Shown piece by piece: positions 24,645 to 32,680 of a DNA stretch of 64,000 bases. Each line of letters begins with the position of its first letter. Positions within the stretch are counted from its first letter, which is position 1. This DNA comes from Streptomyces aurantiacus JA 4570. GTDB taxonomy: Bacteria; Actinomycetota; Actinomycetes; Streptomycetales; Streptomycetaceae. The position numbers and the translations under genes are program-made. The DNA lies in contig NZ_AOPZ01000422.1 of NCBI RefSeq assembly GCF_000414115.1, positions 17,465 through 81,464 of the forward strand. The letters are read 5' to 3'. Below the pieces are notes generated by a model. That model saw only the letters and a program-made list of their open reading frames with translations, had not been told where the DNA came from and ran no database searches.

Positions 24645-25030
24645 CAGATCACCCCCGGAAGCAGTCCGGCCCGTGTGAGGGCGCGGAGCGCGCGCGGGGC
24701 GAGGTGGAGGTCGTCGGGTGTCTGGGGGCCGTCTTTGCGGCCGGAGAGGGAAACGGGGCCGATGCTCACGGAGTCCCAGCGGCCGGACGCTCCGGTGCCG
24801 TCGTCGCCCGTGGCGAGCTGGTACTCGACCTGAGCACAGACGGCGTGCCGGAGCGCGGCAACGGTGGGCGGGTCGGTGGGCATGCCCGCGTTGTCGGTGA
24901 GGTAGACGGCGGTGCGCAGGGTGTCGTCGACGTCCTCGGACGCGCGGGCGAGCAGCCGCTCGGCATCGGCCGGGGCCGGTCGGCCGGTCCACGCTGCGAG
25001 CTGCTCGGGGGTGGCGTAGACGCGGCCCAA
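24641..25030 (-). CDS. Head-tail adaptor (gp6-like)
   Basis: 129 aa with VYATPEQLAAWTGRPAPAD and LLARASEDVDDTLRTAVY, the usual start of the phage gp6/Gp15 head-tail adaptor family, which forms a ring below the portal. GTGA overlap with the next gene. Confidence 0.8.
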   Translation of the reverse strand: MGRVYATPEQLAAWTGRPAPADAERLLARASEDVDDTLRTAVYLTDNAGMPTDPPTVAALRHAVCAQVEYQLATGDDGTGASGRWDSVSIGPVSLSGRKDGPQTPDDLHLAPRALRALTRAGLLPGVIW

Positions 25031-25033
25031 CGG

Positions 25034-25177
25034 CTACCCCTCTCGTCGCTTGGTGGCTGTCTTGCCCCGGGACGACGAACGCCCCGCGGCCGGTGGCTGC
25101 GGGGCGTCCTGGTCGGGCTCGGATGCGGTATCCGGATCGCTGCCCGGGGCGGGCTGGTGGTAGCGGCGCAACATCAT
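25034..25177 (-). CDS. 47-aa small head-module protein
   Basis: Starts at ATG 25177 after a strong AAAGGGGG site. The product begins MMLRRYHQPAPGSDPDT, has an acidic centre and ends in a basic KTATKRREG tail. It lies between capsid and adaptor genes, where actinophages often encode a small protein of unknown role. Confidence 0.6.
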   Translation of the reverse strand: MMLRRYHQPAPGSDPDTASEPDQDAPQPPAAGRSSSRGKTATKRREG

Positions 25178-25197
25178 GACGCGCGCCCCCTTTCTGA

Positions 25198-26049
25198 TTA
25201 GGTGGCGGCGAGGGTGCCGACGCAGACGCCCTTGTCGTCCAGGCGCTTGACGGCGTAGTGCACGTTCGTGGTGATCACCGTGGTGCGCTTGAGGATGTCG
25301 CGGTCCGTCTCGACGATCGGACGCCGCTTGTACAGGGCGCCGAGGCTGTTGTTCTTCAGCACCATGAACGTCTTCGCGGCAATGCGGTTGGTGACGAACA
25401 CCGGCACGCCCGCGATCGCGCCGATCTGCCCGGTGCGGACGGGGGTCTCGGCGCCGAGCTTTGAGGCATCGATGAATTGCGGGTCGGCGTAAGCCTCGGC
25501 CTGCTGGGCGGAGTTGAGGAACACGCCGGCAAACTCCGACGGTTCCCACTCGTCGCCGAACATCGCGATGGCCGCGACCAGCGTCGGCCAGGAGAACTTG
25601 GTCGTGCCCGCGGGGGCGGCGTACTTGTACGGCAGGCCGCCGCCCTGGGCGGTCTCGTCCGCCTGCGCCTGCACGATCAGGGCGGCGTCGACCTTGCGGG
25701 CGGCCAGAATGCCGAACTGTCGCTGGGCCTCGGCGCGCGGGTCGCCGAGACCGGTCAAGAGGGCCTTGTCGGTGATCTCGACGGCCTTGCCGGCCTCCTT
25801 GATGGTGGCCTTGCTGGACTCCTGGCCCATGACCGTGGTGCCCATGGCGGTGCCCTCGGCGAGGTCATCGAGCTCCCCCAATGCGGTCCACTTGGGGAAG
25901 TCGATGGAGTCGCCGGGCTGGCCGACGAGGGTCTCGTCGGTCAGGACGGCACCGGAGTTGAGGACGCGGACGGCGCCGGTGAACTTGGCCTGAGCCAGGT
26001 CGGCCCACACCTCGGGCACGATCAGGTTGGCGGCAATGGTGGTGGGCAC
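25198..26049 (-). CDS. Major capsid protein
   Basis: 283 aa with HK97-fold features: N-terminal IVPEVWADLAQAKFTGAVR, AEGTAMGTTVMGQES, a spine helix and GVFLNSAQQAEAY, then a C-terminal stretch ending RLDDKGVCVGTLAAT. The gene follows the scaffold. Short length (under 300 aa) suggests no N-terminal delta domain, which fits the separate scaffold. Confidence 0.9.
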   Translation of the reverse strand: MPTTIAANLIVPEVWADLAQAKFTGAVRVLNSGAVLTDETLVGQPGDSIDFPKWTALGELDDLAEGTAMGTTVMGQESSKATIKEAGKAVEITDKALLTGLGDPRAEAQRQFGILAARKVDAALIVQAQADETAQGGGLPYKYAAPAGTTKFSWPTLVAAIAMFGDEWEPSEFAGVFLNSAQQAEAYADPQFIDASKLGAETPVRTGQIGAIAGVPVFVTNRIAAKTFMVLKNNSLGALYKRRPIVETDRDILKRTTVITTNVHYAVKRLDDKGVCVGTLAAT

Positions 26050-26065
26050 TGAGGGGCTCTCCTAG

Positions 26066-26773
26066 CTACGGGGTACCGGCAAGGCGCCGGTAGGTGTCGG
26101 GGTCGGACTGGAACAGCGCGGCGCGCGCGGCGTAGTCCATGGCGGCGAACTGCGCCGGGGTGACGCCCCCGGACGGGGGGCCGGTGAACTCGGCGCCGCC
26201 GCGGGGCGCGCCGGTGTGCTGGGCCTCGGCGGCAAGGCGCGGGTTCGCCGTCACGGCGGCCTTGATGGCGGCGGTGACGGCGTCGGTGTCGGCGGGGTCG
26301 AGGGTGGCGGCCGCCGTCGCGAACGCGCGGGAGTCGAGCAGTGCGTCGGGGTTGGCGCCGGCGCTCGGCGCGGTGCGGTGGACGGCGAGCTCGACGGCGG
26401 TCGCGCGGGCCTGCTCCTGCGCGGTGGTGAGTTGCTGGGTGAGCTGCTCGGGCGTGGCCTGCTCGTCGTCCTTGATCAGGCCGAGGGCCTTGCCGATGTC
26501 CTGGGTGAGCTGCTGCACCGCGTCGTCGGCGGCCTTCTGCTTGGCCGTGACCCTGCTCTTGCCGGCTTCGGCGCGCGCGGCGGCGAGCTCAGATTCGAGA
26601 CGGGCGATGGTGGCCGCGCTGTCGTTGTGCCCCTGTTCGGCCGGTGCCGGGGGCGTGGCCGGATCGGGCGCCGATGTCGGCGGTGTGGCGGGCGTCGGAT
26701 CCGGCCCGCTGGGGGCGGCGGGAGCTCCCTGCGGGGCGCCGGCGGGGGTGCTGCTCGTCGAGGTGTCGCTCAT
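26066..26773 (-). CDS. Scaffolding protein
   Basis: 235 aa from ATG 26773 (AGGAG 9 nt upstream). A Pro/Ala/Thr-rich start is followed by a coiled coil (ATIARLESELAAARAEAGK) and an acidic/helical middle. The end FAAMDYAARAALFQSDPDTY matches C-termini of phage scaffolds that contact the capsid. It is directly upstream of the capsid gene. Confidence 0.87.
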   Translation of the reverse strand: MSDTSTSSTPAGAPQGAPAAPSGPDPTPATPPTSAPDPATPPAPAEQGHNDSAATIARLESELAAARAEAGKSRVTAKQKAADDAVQQLTQDIGKALGLIKDDEQATPEQLTQQLTTAQEQARATAVELAVHRTAPSAGANPDALLDSRAFATAAATLDPADTDAVTAAIKAAVTANPRLAAEAQHTGAPRGGAEFTGPPSGGVTPAQFAAMDYAARAALFQSDPDTYRRLAGTP

Positions 26774-26835
26774 GCGGGTGCACTCCTGGTGCGAGTGGGC
26801 GCCCGCTCCTCGCGGGCGCGTGCGGGTATGCAAAA

Positions 26836-26856
26836 GGGCCCGCCAGCGGCGGGCCC
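26836..26856 (-). terminator. Strong terminator inside the head module
   Basis: Perfect 9-bp stem GGGCCCGCC/GGCGGGCCC with a 3-nt loop, followed by TTTTG on the minus strand. It lies 17 bp after the membrane-protein gene at 26874-27518 and before the scaffold gene, so it insulates that gene as expected for an inserted unit. Confidence 0.85.
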
Positions 26857-26873
26857 TACATGGAGATCGGAAA

Positions 26874-27518
26874 CTAGCTTGGCTGCTCCCATACGGTTAC
26901 GGCGAACTGCACAGGGCCAGCTGTCGGAGCGGCCACGGTGCGCAGATAAGCAGTTCGGCCTTCTTTGCTCTGGATGCACAACCGGGCGCCCCGGGCCAAT
27001 GGGGTGTTGTAGATGCCGTTCTTTTCGATCTTCTCGTTGCACTCCCGCTCACTGGGAGCCGGACCAGACCCGGGAAGCAGTGCCATGGTCAGGGAGCTGT
27101 CTTCGGTGCCGATGTCCGGCCCGTCAGTGTTAGCGCCGATGAAAATGTCTGAACCCTCGTTAGACGGGCCGACTAGAGGCGGCTTGGAATCGAGGTCGAT
27201 GTCTCCGCCACCGCTGTCTAACGCGATGCGGATGCCTCCTGTGTACCTGACCTTCGGAGCGGCTCCCTCATCCTCGTTGCTGACCGTTGCAGAAGGCGTT
27301 GCCTGCTTGCCTGGGGCACTCCCGCCGGACGGTTCCGAGTCCGCAGAGGACGACCCCCGGCTGACCAGTACAGTCACGATGATTCCCACCACGGGAATCA
27401 CGATCCCGATAAACCACCATGCCCACCGGGGCTGGTGCGGCGGGGGCGGAGAAGGAAGCGGGGGCGCAGGCGGCGCGGGAGGAGTGCGCGACGCGGAGCT
27501 ACCAGGGTCCATGGTCAT
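26874..27518 (-). CDS. Membrane-anchored protein of unknown function (moron-like insertion)
   Basis: About 214 aa: a Pro-rich cytoplasmic start (PPAPPAPPLPSPPPP), one membrane helix (FIGIVIPVVGIIVTVLVS) and an extracellular part with an acidic stretch and two cysteines (ERECNEKI and ARLCIQS). No ribosome site is visible. TAAGTT lies 8 nt before ATG 27518, which would fit a -10 box and a leaderless message. With its own terminator and lower GC it looks like an autonomous cargo gene within the head operon. Cell-surface role is inferred. Confidence 0.72.
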   Translation of the reverse strand: MTMDPGSSASRTPPAPPAPPLPSPPPPHQPRWAWWFIGIVIPVVGIIVTVLVSRGSSSADSEPSGGSAPGKQATPSATVSNEDEGAAPKVRYTGGIRIALDSGGGDIDLDSKPPLVGPSNEGSDIFIGANTDGPDIGTEDSSLTMALLPGSGPAPSERECNEKIEKNGIYNTPLARGARLCIQSKEGRTAYLRTVAAPTAGPVQFAVTVWEQPS

Positions 27519-27573
27519 GACCACTTAACTTACGGTTTCCCGGCCTCTTGTGGCTTGTGCTTGTCGGATTCGT

Positions 27574-27762
27574 TCACGCCCTCGGGCGTGGGATCTGAGA
27601 GCTCGTAGCTACCGATGACCGGCGGCCCGCGGTGTATCCGCGCACCCACGCGGGGCGGCGCAAGTCGCTGGCCGGGTAGGGACAAGCGGTCACGGGCTGC
27701 CGGTCGCGTCCGGCCTGCTGGCCTTCGTTGATCGCGTGTACGAGCTGCTGCCGCGGTCCCAT
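27574..27762 (-). CDS. Rmf/CrpP-like small protein
   Basis: 62 aa from ATG 27762 (AGGAGG 10 nt upstream). The pattern AINEGQQAGRDRQPVTACPYPASDLRRP-W-RGY has the G-x-A-x3-G..CPY..W..G arrangement of the ribosome modulation factor/CrpP fold (I give it here with gaps). Similar genes occur in other Streptomyces prophages. A ribosome-binding or stress role is conceivable, but the family's function in phages is unknown. Confidence 0.65.
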   Translation of the reverse strand: MGPRQQLVHAINEGQQAGRDRQPVTACPYPASDLRRPAWVRGYTAGRRSSVATSSQIPRPRA

Positions 27763-27780
27763 AGAGCGGGTGCCTCCTGC

Positions 27781-30012
27781 TCAAAATCGGTTCTGTTGAT
27801 CGCCGAGGCTTCGCCGTGCACGGTCGCCCTCAGCGGTACGTACCCCGGTGAGCTTCTCAGTGTATTCGGCCAAGGTGAGCCGCGGCTCGACCTCGGACCA
27901 ATACCGTCTGAGCTCTTCCGAGGCCCGCGCAAACGCGACGTGCGCCGGCCCCGAGAACAACGACTCAGGGTCGATCCCCTGCGCCTGGGCGCGTCGATTG
28001 AGCAGGTACCCGCGACACCAGTCCTCGGCAGCAAGCCACTGCCGATAGCAGTGCTCCCGGTACAACTCCCGTATCTCCGCCCGGGTGTATGCCGCCTGCG
28101 CCGATTGCTGTGCTTCTTCCCGCTCGGCGATCCAACGCTCGGTGGCGGTCATGCCCACGTACGGGTCGTCGGGCGGGTCAGAGAAGACCACGGCCCACGC
28201 GGCGGCGCCGGGCGCCGGCGCGAGGGCCTCGTCGATCGCACGGGCGTCGGCGAGCTGTGCCTCGGGCCCGGTCGCGTTGCTCGGCTCGGGCAGCTCCGCA
28301 GGATACCGGCGGTCGAGCTCGGCGGCGATGCGCTCGGCCTCGTGCGGCTGCGTGTAGCGAAGCGCCCACCCGAGGACCTCGTCGCCGACGCCGGACAGAT
28401 CAGCGGCCAGGTGCCCGCCGGGGAACAGGTCGGCGAGCAGGCGGCGCCGGTGGGCCTCGGTGGCGATGGCCAAGCGCTCGGCCTCGTCGTCGACGTTGCG
28501 GGCACGGTCGGCGAGCTGCGCCTCGGACAGGCCGACCAGGTCCGCGCGGGCCTCGGGAAGGCGGGCGGCGACGTCGCGCCGGTCCATCTCCGCCATGACC
28601 CGTAGCGTGTCGCCGTCGTCGAGGTGTCCGAAGACGGTGGCGAGCTCGTGGTCGCTGAACGCGAGCAGGTCGCCGGCGAGCCTGCCGCCGAGGCGGATGC
28701 GGGCGAGCAGGTCGTCGAGGTCGCGCCGGTCGGCCTCGGCCTCCACCCGTGCGCGGGCCCGGTCGTCGAGCAGGCGGGAGCCTTCGGCGGCGGCGAGCTG
28801 CTCGTCGCTCATCTCCCGCGGCGTCCGCTCGTCGCCTGACCAGAGGCGGGCGGCGTCCACCTGCTCGGGCGTGGCCTCGCGGCGCGGCTCCGGCAAGTTC
28901 GATGCGCCGGGCTGCTCGCGGTGGCGCAGACGGCGAAGGTCGGGGTGCGCGGCGAGGTGGTCGCGCATGGCGCCCTGCCACTGGCGGACCTTGAGGCGGG
29001 CCGCGCGCTGCGCCTCGGGCGTGATCGCGGCGGCCTCGCGCCGCTTGTACTGCCGGATGCGGCGCTCGATGGCGCGCTGTCGCTGCCCGGCTTCGTACCC
29101 GGCGGGGTCGCTCTCGGCGGCCTCAGTGCGGGTGAGGCCCGGGGTGTAGGCGCTGACGCTGTGGCGGCAGTTGGGATGCTGAAATCCGGCGAGGCGGGCC
29201 TCGTCGAGCGTCCCGGCCACGCGCACGGGGATCATGCGGCCGTCGTTGAGGGCGTGCTCGACCTCGACCGTGCGCTCACCGGTCGGCCCCTCGATGGCCA
29301 ACACGCGGCCTTCCCAGGGTCGGCACAGGGGGCACTCGCGCGGCGCGTCGGACACGACGACCAACTCGACACCGGCGTCGGACAGGGTCCGCATGTGCGC
29401 CTCGGTCGCCGCGCGGCCGACGCTCGTGCGGACAGCCATCTCGGCATAGGAGGTGAGTTGCCACCGGCGGCCGGCTCGGTCGGTGAACGCGCGGATGCCC
29501 GCGTCGGCGAACCTGCGCATGGCGTCCTGGGTGGCCCGGCGGCGGGTGCCGATGCCGAGCAGGGGCGTGGCGGTGACCTCGGCGACGATGGCGCGGAAGG
29601 TGTCGACGACGGCCCGCAGAATCGAGCGGTGTGTCGAGGTGACGCGGTCGATGGTCTCGGCGGCGAGCCGGTCCACAGCCTGTGCATTCGGCGTGACGTC
29701 GTCGACCAGGGCGCGCGCCTCGTCGGACAGGGCGCCGAGCTCGGCGACTGCGGCGCGGTGCCCGACGTTGTACGCCTCGGCGACCACGTCGAACACACCG
29801 AGCTGCATGGCCTTGCCCAACTCATCGACTACACCCTGAGAGGCGCGGCGCAGTGACTGGACGGCGGCGAGCTTTCGCTCGACCCACCCCGGAGCATCGA
29901 GGCCGTCGGCCAACTGGCGCGCAATGATGCCCAGTAGCCGTAGCTCTGCCTGCTCGTACAGGGCGCGGGCGCGTTCGGCGAGGGGTTCGACCATGCCGGG
30001 GTGAATCGGCAC
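27781..30012 (-). CDS. MuF-type minor head protein with long C-terminal extension
   Basis: 743 aa from GTG 30012 (GGGGGTGA just upstream); the frame is open further but overlaps the next gene. Residues about 1-330 are a phage minor capsid/SPP1 gp7-type (MuF) domain. The conserved core shows ECPLCRPWEGRVLAI and GFQHPNCRHSVSAY, Cys/His residues that are hallmarks of this family. It sits after the portal, as usual, and is thought to be packaged with DNA or to assist portal assembly. The C-terminal 400 residues are charged and helical and unusually long. I see no toxin motif there. Confidence 0.85.
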   Translation of the reverse strand: MPIHPGMVEPLAERARALYEQAELRLLGIIARQLADGLDAPGWVERKLAAVQSLRRASQGVVDELGKAMQLGVFDVVAEAYNVGHRAAVAELGALSDEARALVDDVTPNAQAVDRLAAETIDRVTSTHRSILRAVVDTFRAIVAEVTATPLLGIGTRRRATQDAMRRFADAGIRAFTDRAGRRWQLTSYAEMAVRTSVGRAATEAHMRTLSDAGVELVVVSDAPRECPLCRPWEGRVLAIEGPTGERTVEVEHALNDGRMIPVRVAGTLDEARLAGFQHPNCRHSVSAYTPGLTRTEAAESDPAGYEAGQRQRAIERRIRQYKRREAAAITPEAQRAARLKVRQWQGAMRDHLAAHPDLRRLRHREQPGASNLPEPRREATPEQVDAARLWSGDERTPREMSDEQLAAAEGSRLLDDRARARVEAEADRRDLDDLLARIRLGGRLAGDLLAFSDHELATVFGHLDDGDTLRVMAEMDRRDVAARLPEARADLVGLSEAQLADRARNVDDEAERLAIATEAHRRRLLADLFPGGHLAADLSGVGDEVLGWALRYTQPHEAERIAAELDRRYPAELPEPSNATGPEAQLADARAIDEALAPAPGAAAWAVVFSDPPDDPYVGMTATERWIAEREEAQQSAQAAYTRAEIRELYREHCYRQWLAAEDWCRGYLLNRRAQAQGIDPESLFSGPAHVAFARASEELRRYWSEVEPRLTLAEYTEKLTGVRTAEGDRARRSLGDQQNRF

Positions 30013-30037
30013 CCGCTCACCCCCTGATGATGCTGGT

Positions 30038-30367
30038 TCAGGCGCCGCCACGTCCGGTTGCGGCTCCACCGAGTAGCCCAAATATGCTGCCAACACCTGA
30101 GCTAGCCGCCGTTTTGAGGGTGTCTGCGGCGTTCTTTGTTGTCTCGCTCTCGGAGCCGAAAATAATCAAGCCGTAGTAGCCCAACCAGAATGCCGCGGTA
30201 AAGGCTACGACGACGATGAAGATCATTTTGAAGTGGGCGTCGATGGCAATGAGTGCCCCGGCGGTTGGGTCGCCGTTCGGTCCTGGTTGTGGAAGCTGTT
30301 CACCGGTAGGCGCAGAGCTACCAGTTGTTTCATCTGGCTGGGGCTGAGGGCCCGACGGCGAGGTCAT
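30038..30367 (-). CDS. Small membrane protein (insertion between portal and MuF genes)
   Basis: 109 aa: a proline-rich N-terminus, one or two hydrophobic segments (MIFIVVVAFTAAFWLGYYGLI, written as one helix of about 20, and a Gly-rich IFGLLGGAATG). It overlaps the upstream small membrane gene by 4 bp. No family recognised. Codon use is more AT-rich than the portal gene. Confidence 0.65.
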   Translation of the reverse strand: MTSPSGPQPQPDETTGSSAPTGEQLPQPGPNGDPTAGALIAIDAHFKMIFIVVVAFTAAFWLGYYGLIIFGSESETTKNAADTLKTAASSGVGSIFGLLGGAATGRGGA

Positions 30368-30657
30368 TCTGGTTCCCCGCCCTGGCCGCGTGCTGAACCA
30401 CCCGGCTTTGGGGGTAATGGGTCATGGGCGCCGTCTCTGTGACTTTCCTTGCCCGATTGGTGAATGCGAACTGTGCCGGAAACTTCGCCGAATTTTATGC
30501 CGGTCGACGAGTCACCTAGCGCAACATTGGCCTGAGACCTGCTGCGCGGGCTTTCTAGTGATTCGCGTGCGATCCAACGGACCACCGAACGGCGCCCTGT
30601 GAGTAGCAAGATCGCCATTCCAGGTACGGTGCTGATGATCCACTGCCACCACTCCAT
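30364..30657 (-). CDS. Small membrane protein, partner of 30038-30367
   Basis: 97 aa starting MEWWQWIISTVPGMAILLLT, an N-terminal membrane anchor, followed by a basic then polar cytoplasmic part. ATGA overlap with the next gene suggests the two are made together. Both have features of cargo rather than structural genes. Confidence 0.65.
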   Translation of the reverse strand: MEWWQWIISTVPGMAILLLTGRRSVVRWIARESLESPRSRSQANVALGDSSTGIKFGEVSGTVRIHQSGKESHRDGAHDPLPPKPGGSARGQGGEPE

Positions 30658-30727
30658 GGAGCCCCCCAGTGACGAGCGTCATTCACGATGATGGCGCAGG
30701 GTGGCGCAAAGTACAGCCGAACGCACG

Positions 30728-32206
30728 CTAGATGTGCGGGAAAGTTCCGACGGGGTCGGGCACGGCTGCTCCGGTTTCGGCGAGGATTGCGGAGACCTCG
30801 GCTTTGACTGCGGTGTCGTCCCAGTCGGGGTGCAGGATCTTGACCTTCGTGCCCGTGGAGACGGCGCCTGCGCGGCTGAGTAGGTCGAGTGTGGTCGCGC
30901 GGGCCTGCTCGGACTCGGTGACTCCGTCGCCGAACTCCACGTGTGGACGCTCGGGTGTGATGCGGCGGCCGAACTGGACGGCATCAAGCTGCAATTGCAC
31001 GTGCGTCATGTCGGCGATGCCGTGACGCCAGTACCCGGCCTTCTTGCGCGTGGTGACCATGCTCCGTTGGTCGCGACTGTCGACCTCGGTCGCGGTCACG
31101 GCCTGGCCCTCGCCGTCGAGGCCGAACGACTGCGGCGAGTACCCCGCGGCCTGGGCTGCCTGCCGGGTCAGGGACTCGGCCGTGACGCGGTGTTCCTCGA
31201 CCCGGATCGCGAACTGGGCCAGGGTGATGCTCGCGCCGTCGTTGGGCGGCATCTTCAGGGCCTGCCAGACCTCGCGGTCGTCGTCGAACGAGGCGCCGTT
31301 GCCGGGGCCTTCGTCGCGCATGTACCCGTCCGGGATGATCAGGCGGGCGCGGGCGAGGCGGATGTCGCGCATCCACGAGGTCCATGTCTCGTCGAGCGCG
31401 TCGAACAGGTCGTAGATCGGGGCGGCGTAGTCGCTGCGGCCGATGTCGAAGCCGCGGTGCAGCCGGTTGGGCAGCATGTTCGGCACGTACGCGGCGGTGA
31501 GGTCGCGGATGCCGGTGGCGATGCTGACGCCGTCCTGGCCGAGGGAGTCGGCCAGGCTCGCGGTTTCGTAGTGCTCGGTGAGGGGGACGGCGCGGCCGAG
31601 GTTGTCGGCGGTGCCCTCGTACAGGGCGTGCAGGATGAGGCCCGGCTCGTGCCGCTCGATGTGGCGCCACACGGTCGCGTCGGTGCTGCCGGGAAGCTCC
31701 CGCCAGAAGCTCACGGCCCGCAGCATGCCCCACCGGAACTCGGGCAACGCTGCGTCGGGCTGCATGACGGTCATGAGCGGGCGGTCGGCGAGTTCGCGGT
31801 CCCAGGTGACGCGCAGGAACACCCCGGACAGGGCGGCGGCCTGCTCGGCGGCACCGAGCAACGTCTGTTGGGCGCGGCCCTCGTCGAGCAGCTCGTCGAG
31901 GCGGGCCTGAGTCGCCGTGTCGCCGACGGTGATCGTCGGCATGTCCGCGAACAGCAGGTCGGCGGAGGTGCTCGCGATGTCGCCGGCGAGTGGGACGTGC
32001 AAGCGGTGGTCCCTGCGGCCGACGCGGTGCTCGGCCGACTTCCTGCCCCACAGACGGCGCCGCTCGGCGGGCCGCTGGTGGTGGGTGTAGACGCGGGCCA
32101 GGCGGCGGGCGTCGCCGGTGTACCACGCGTCGTTGATGCGCATTTCCGCGAGCTGGGCGGCGAACTCAGGGGGTGGCCACGGGGTGCCAGAGTCAGGCAG
32201 CGGCAC
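30728..32206 (-). CDS. Portal protein
   Basis: 492 aa from GTG 32206 (GGGGGGTG upstream); a start at 32242 is possible. The sequence IASTSADLLFADMPTITVGD and GWLRVTWD-like strands (VFLRVTWDRELADRPLM) are typical of phage portal proteins of the SPP1/gp6 group. The C-terminal helical region (QAAQAAGYSPQSFGL) is also diagnostic. It forms the dodecameric DNA channel. It overlaps the HNH gene by 14 bp. Confidence 0.88.
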   Translation of the reverse strand: MPLPDSGTPWPPPEFAAQLAEMRINDAWYTGDARRLARVYTHHQRPAERRRLWGRKSAEHRVGRRDHRLHVPLAGDIASTSADLLFADMPTITVGDTATQARLDELLDEGRAQQTLLGAAEQAAALSGVFLRVTWDRELADRPLMTVMQPDAALPEFRWGMLRAVSFWRELPGSTDATVWRHIERHEPGLILHALYEGTADNLGRAVPLTEHYETASLADSLGQDGVSIATGIRDLTAAYVPNMLPNRLHRGFDIGRSDYAAPIYDLFDALDETWTSWMRDIRLARARLIIPDGYMRDEGPGNGASFDDDREVWQALKMPPNDGASITLAQFAIRVEEHRVTAESLTRQAAQAAGYSPQSFGLDGEGQAVTATEVDSRDQRSMVTTRKKAGYWRHGIADMTHVQLQLDAVQFGRRITPERPHVEFGDGVTESEQARATTLDLLSRAGAVSTGTKVKILHPDWDDTAVKAEVSAILAETGAAVPDPVGTFPHI

Positions 32207-32636
32207 GGTGCACCCCCCGTCGTCGGTGTCGTGAGCGGGCACGTGCGGCGGCCCGGCAGGTGCGGCACTTGCGGGTGCCGTTGGCGGGGTCGCGGTAGGT
32301 GTTGGCCGTGGTGAATGCGTGGCCGTGAATGCAGTGCGTCTGTCGTGCCTTGTGGGCGCAGAATCCGACGCCGCGCAGGACGTTGGTGCGGTGCGGGACC
32401 GCTTCGAGGTGGTCGGGATTGGCGCACGCCCGGTTGCGGCACAGGTGGTCGAGTTCGAGCTCAGCCGGTATCAGCCCGCGGACAGCGGTGTACGCGACGC
32501 GGTGCGCGTACTGGGTACGGCCGTCGAGCCAGAACTGCCCGTAGCCGTTGGCGGCTATATGGCCGGTCCACTGCCAGCATCCGCTGTCGGTGCCGATGAG
32601 GCGGGCGAGGAATCGGTCGGTCCACAGGTCCGGCAC
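32193..32636 (-). CDS. HNH endonuclease
   Basis: 147 aa. The HNH motif is clear: ELDHLCRNRACANPDHLEAV (His, Asn, His near residues 63-77), with added zinc cysteines (CRNRAC; C-x2-C near 124). The N-terminal W-x-W-x-G and GYGQF pattern is the usual lead-in. HNH genes beside terminases assist cos cleavage in HK97-like phages; a homing role is the alternative. GTG start 32636. Confidence 0.88.
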   Translation of the reverse strand: MPDLWTDRFLARLIGTDSGCWQWTGHIAANGYGQFWLDGRTQYAHRVAYTAVRGLIPAELELDHLCRNRACANPDHLEAVPHRTNVLRGVGFCAHKARQTHCIHGHAFTTANTYRDPANGTRKCRTCRAAARARSRHRRRGVHRAAA

Positions 32637-32680
32637 GGCCCCCCCGCGGCTATCTCAGATCGGGCGCCGGTGCGCCGGCG

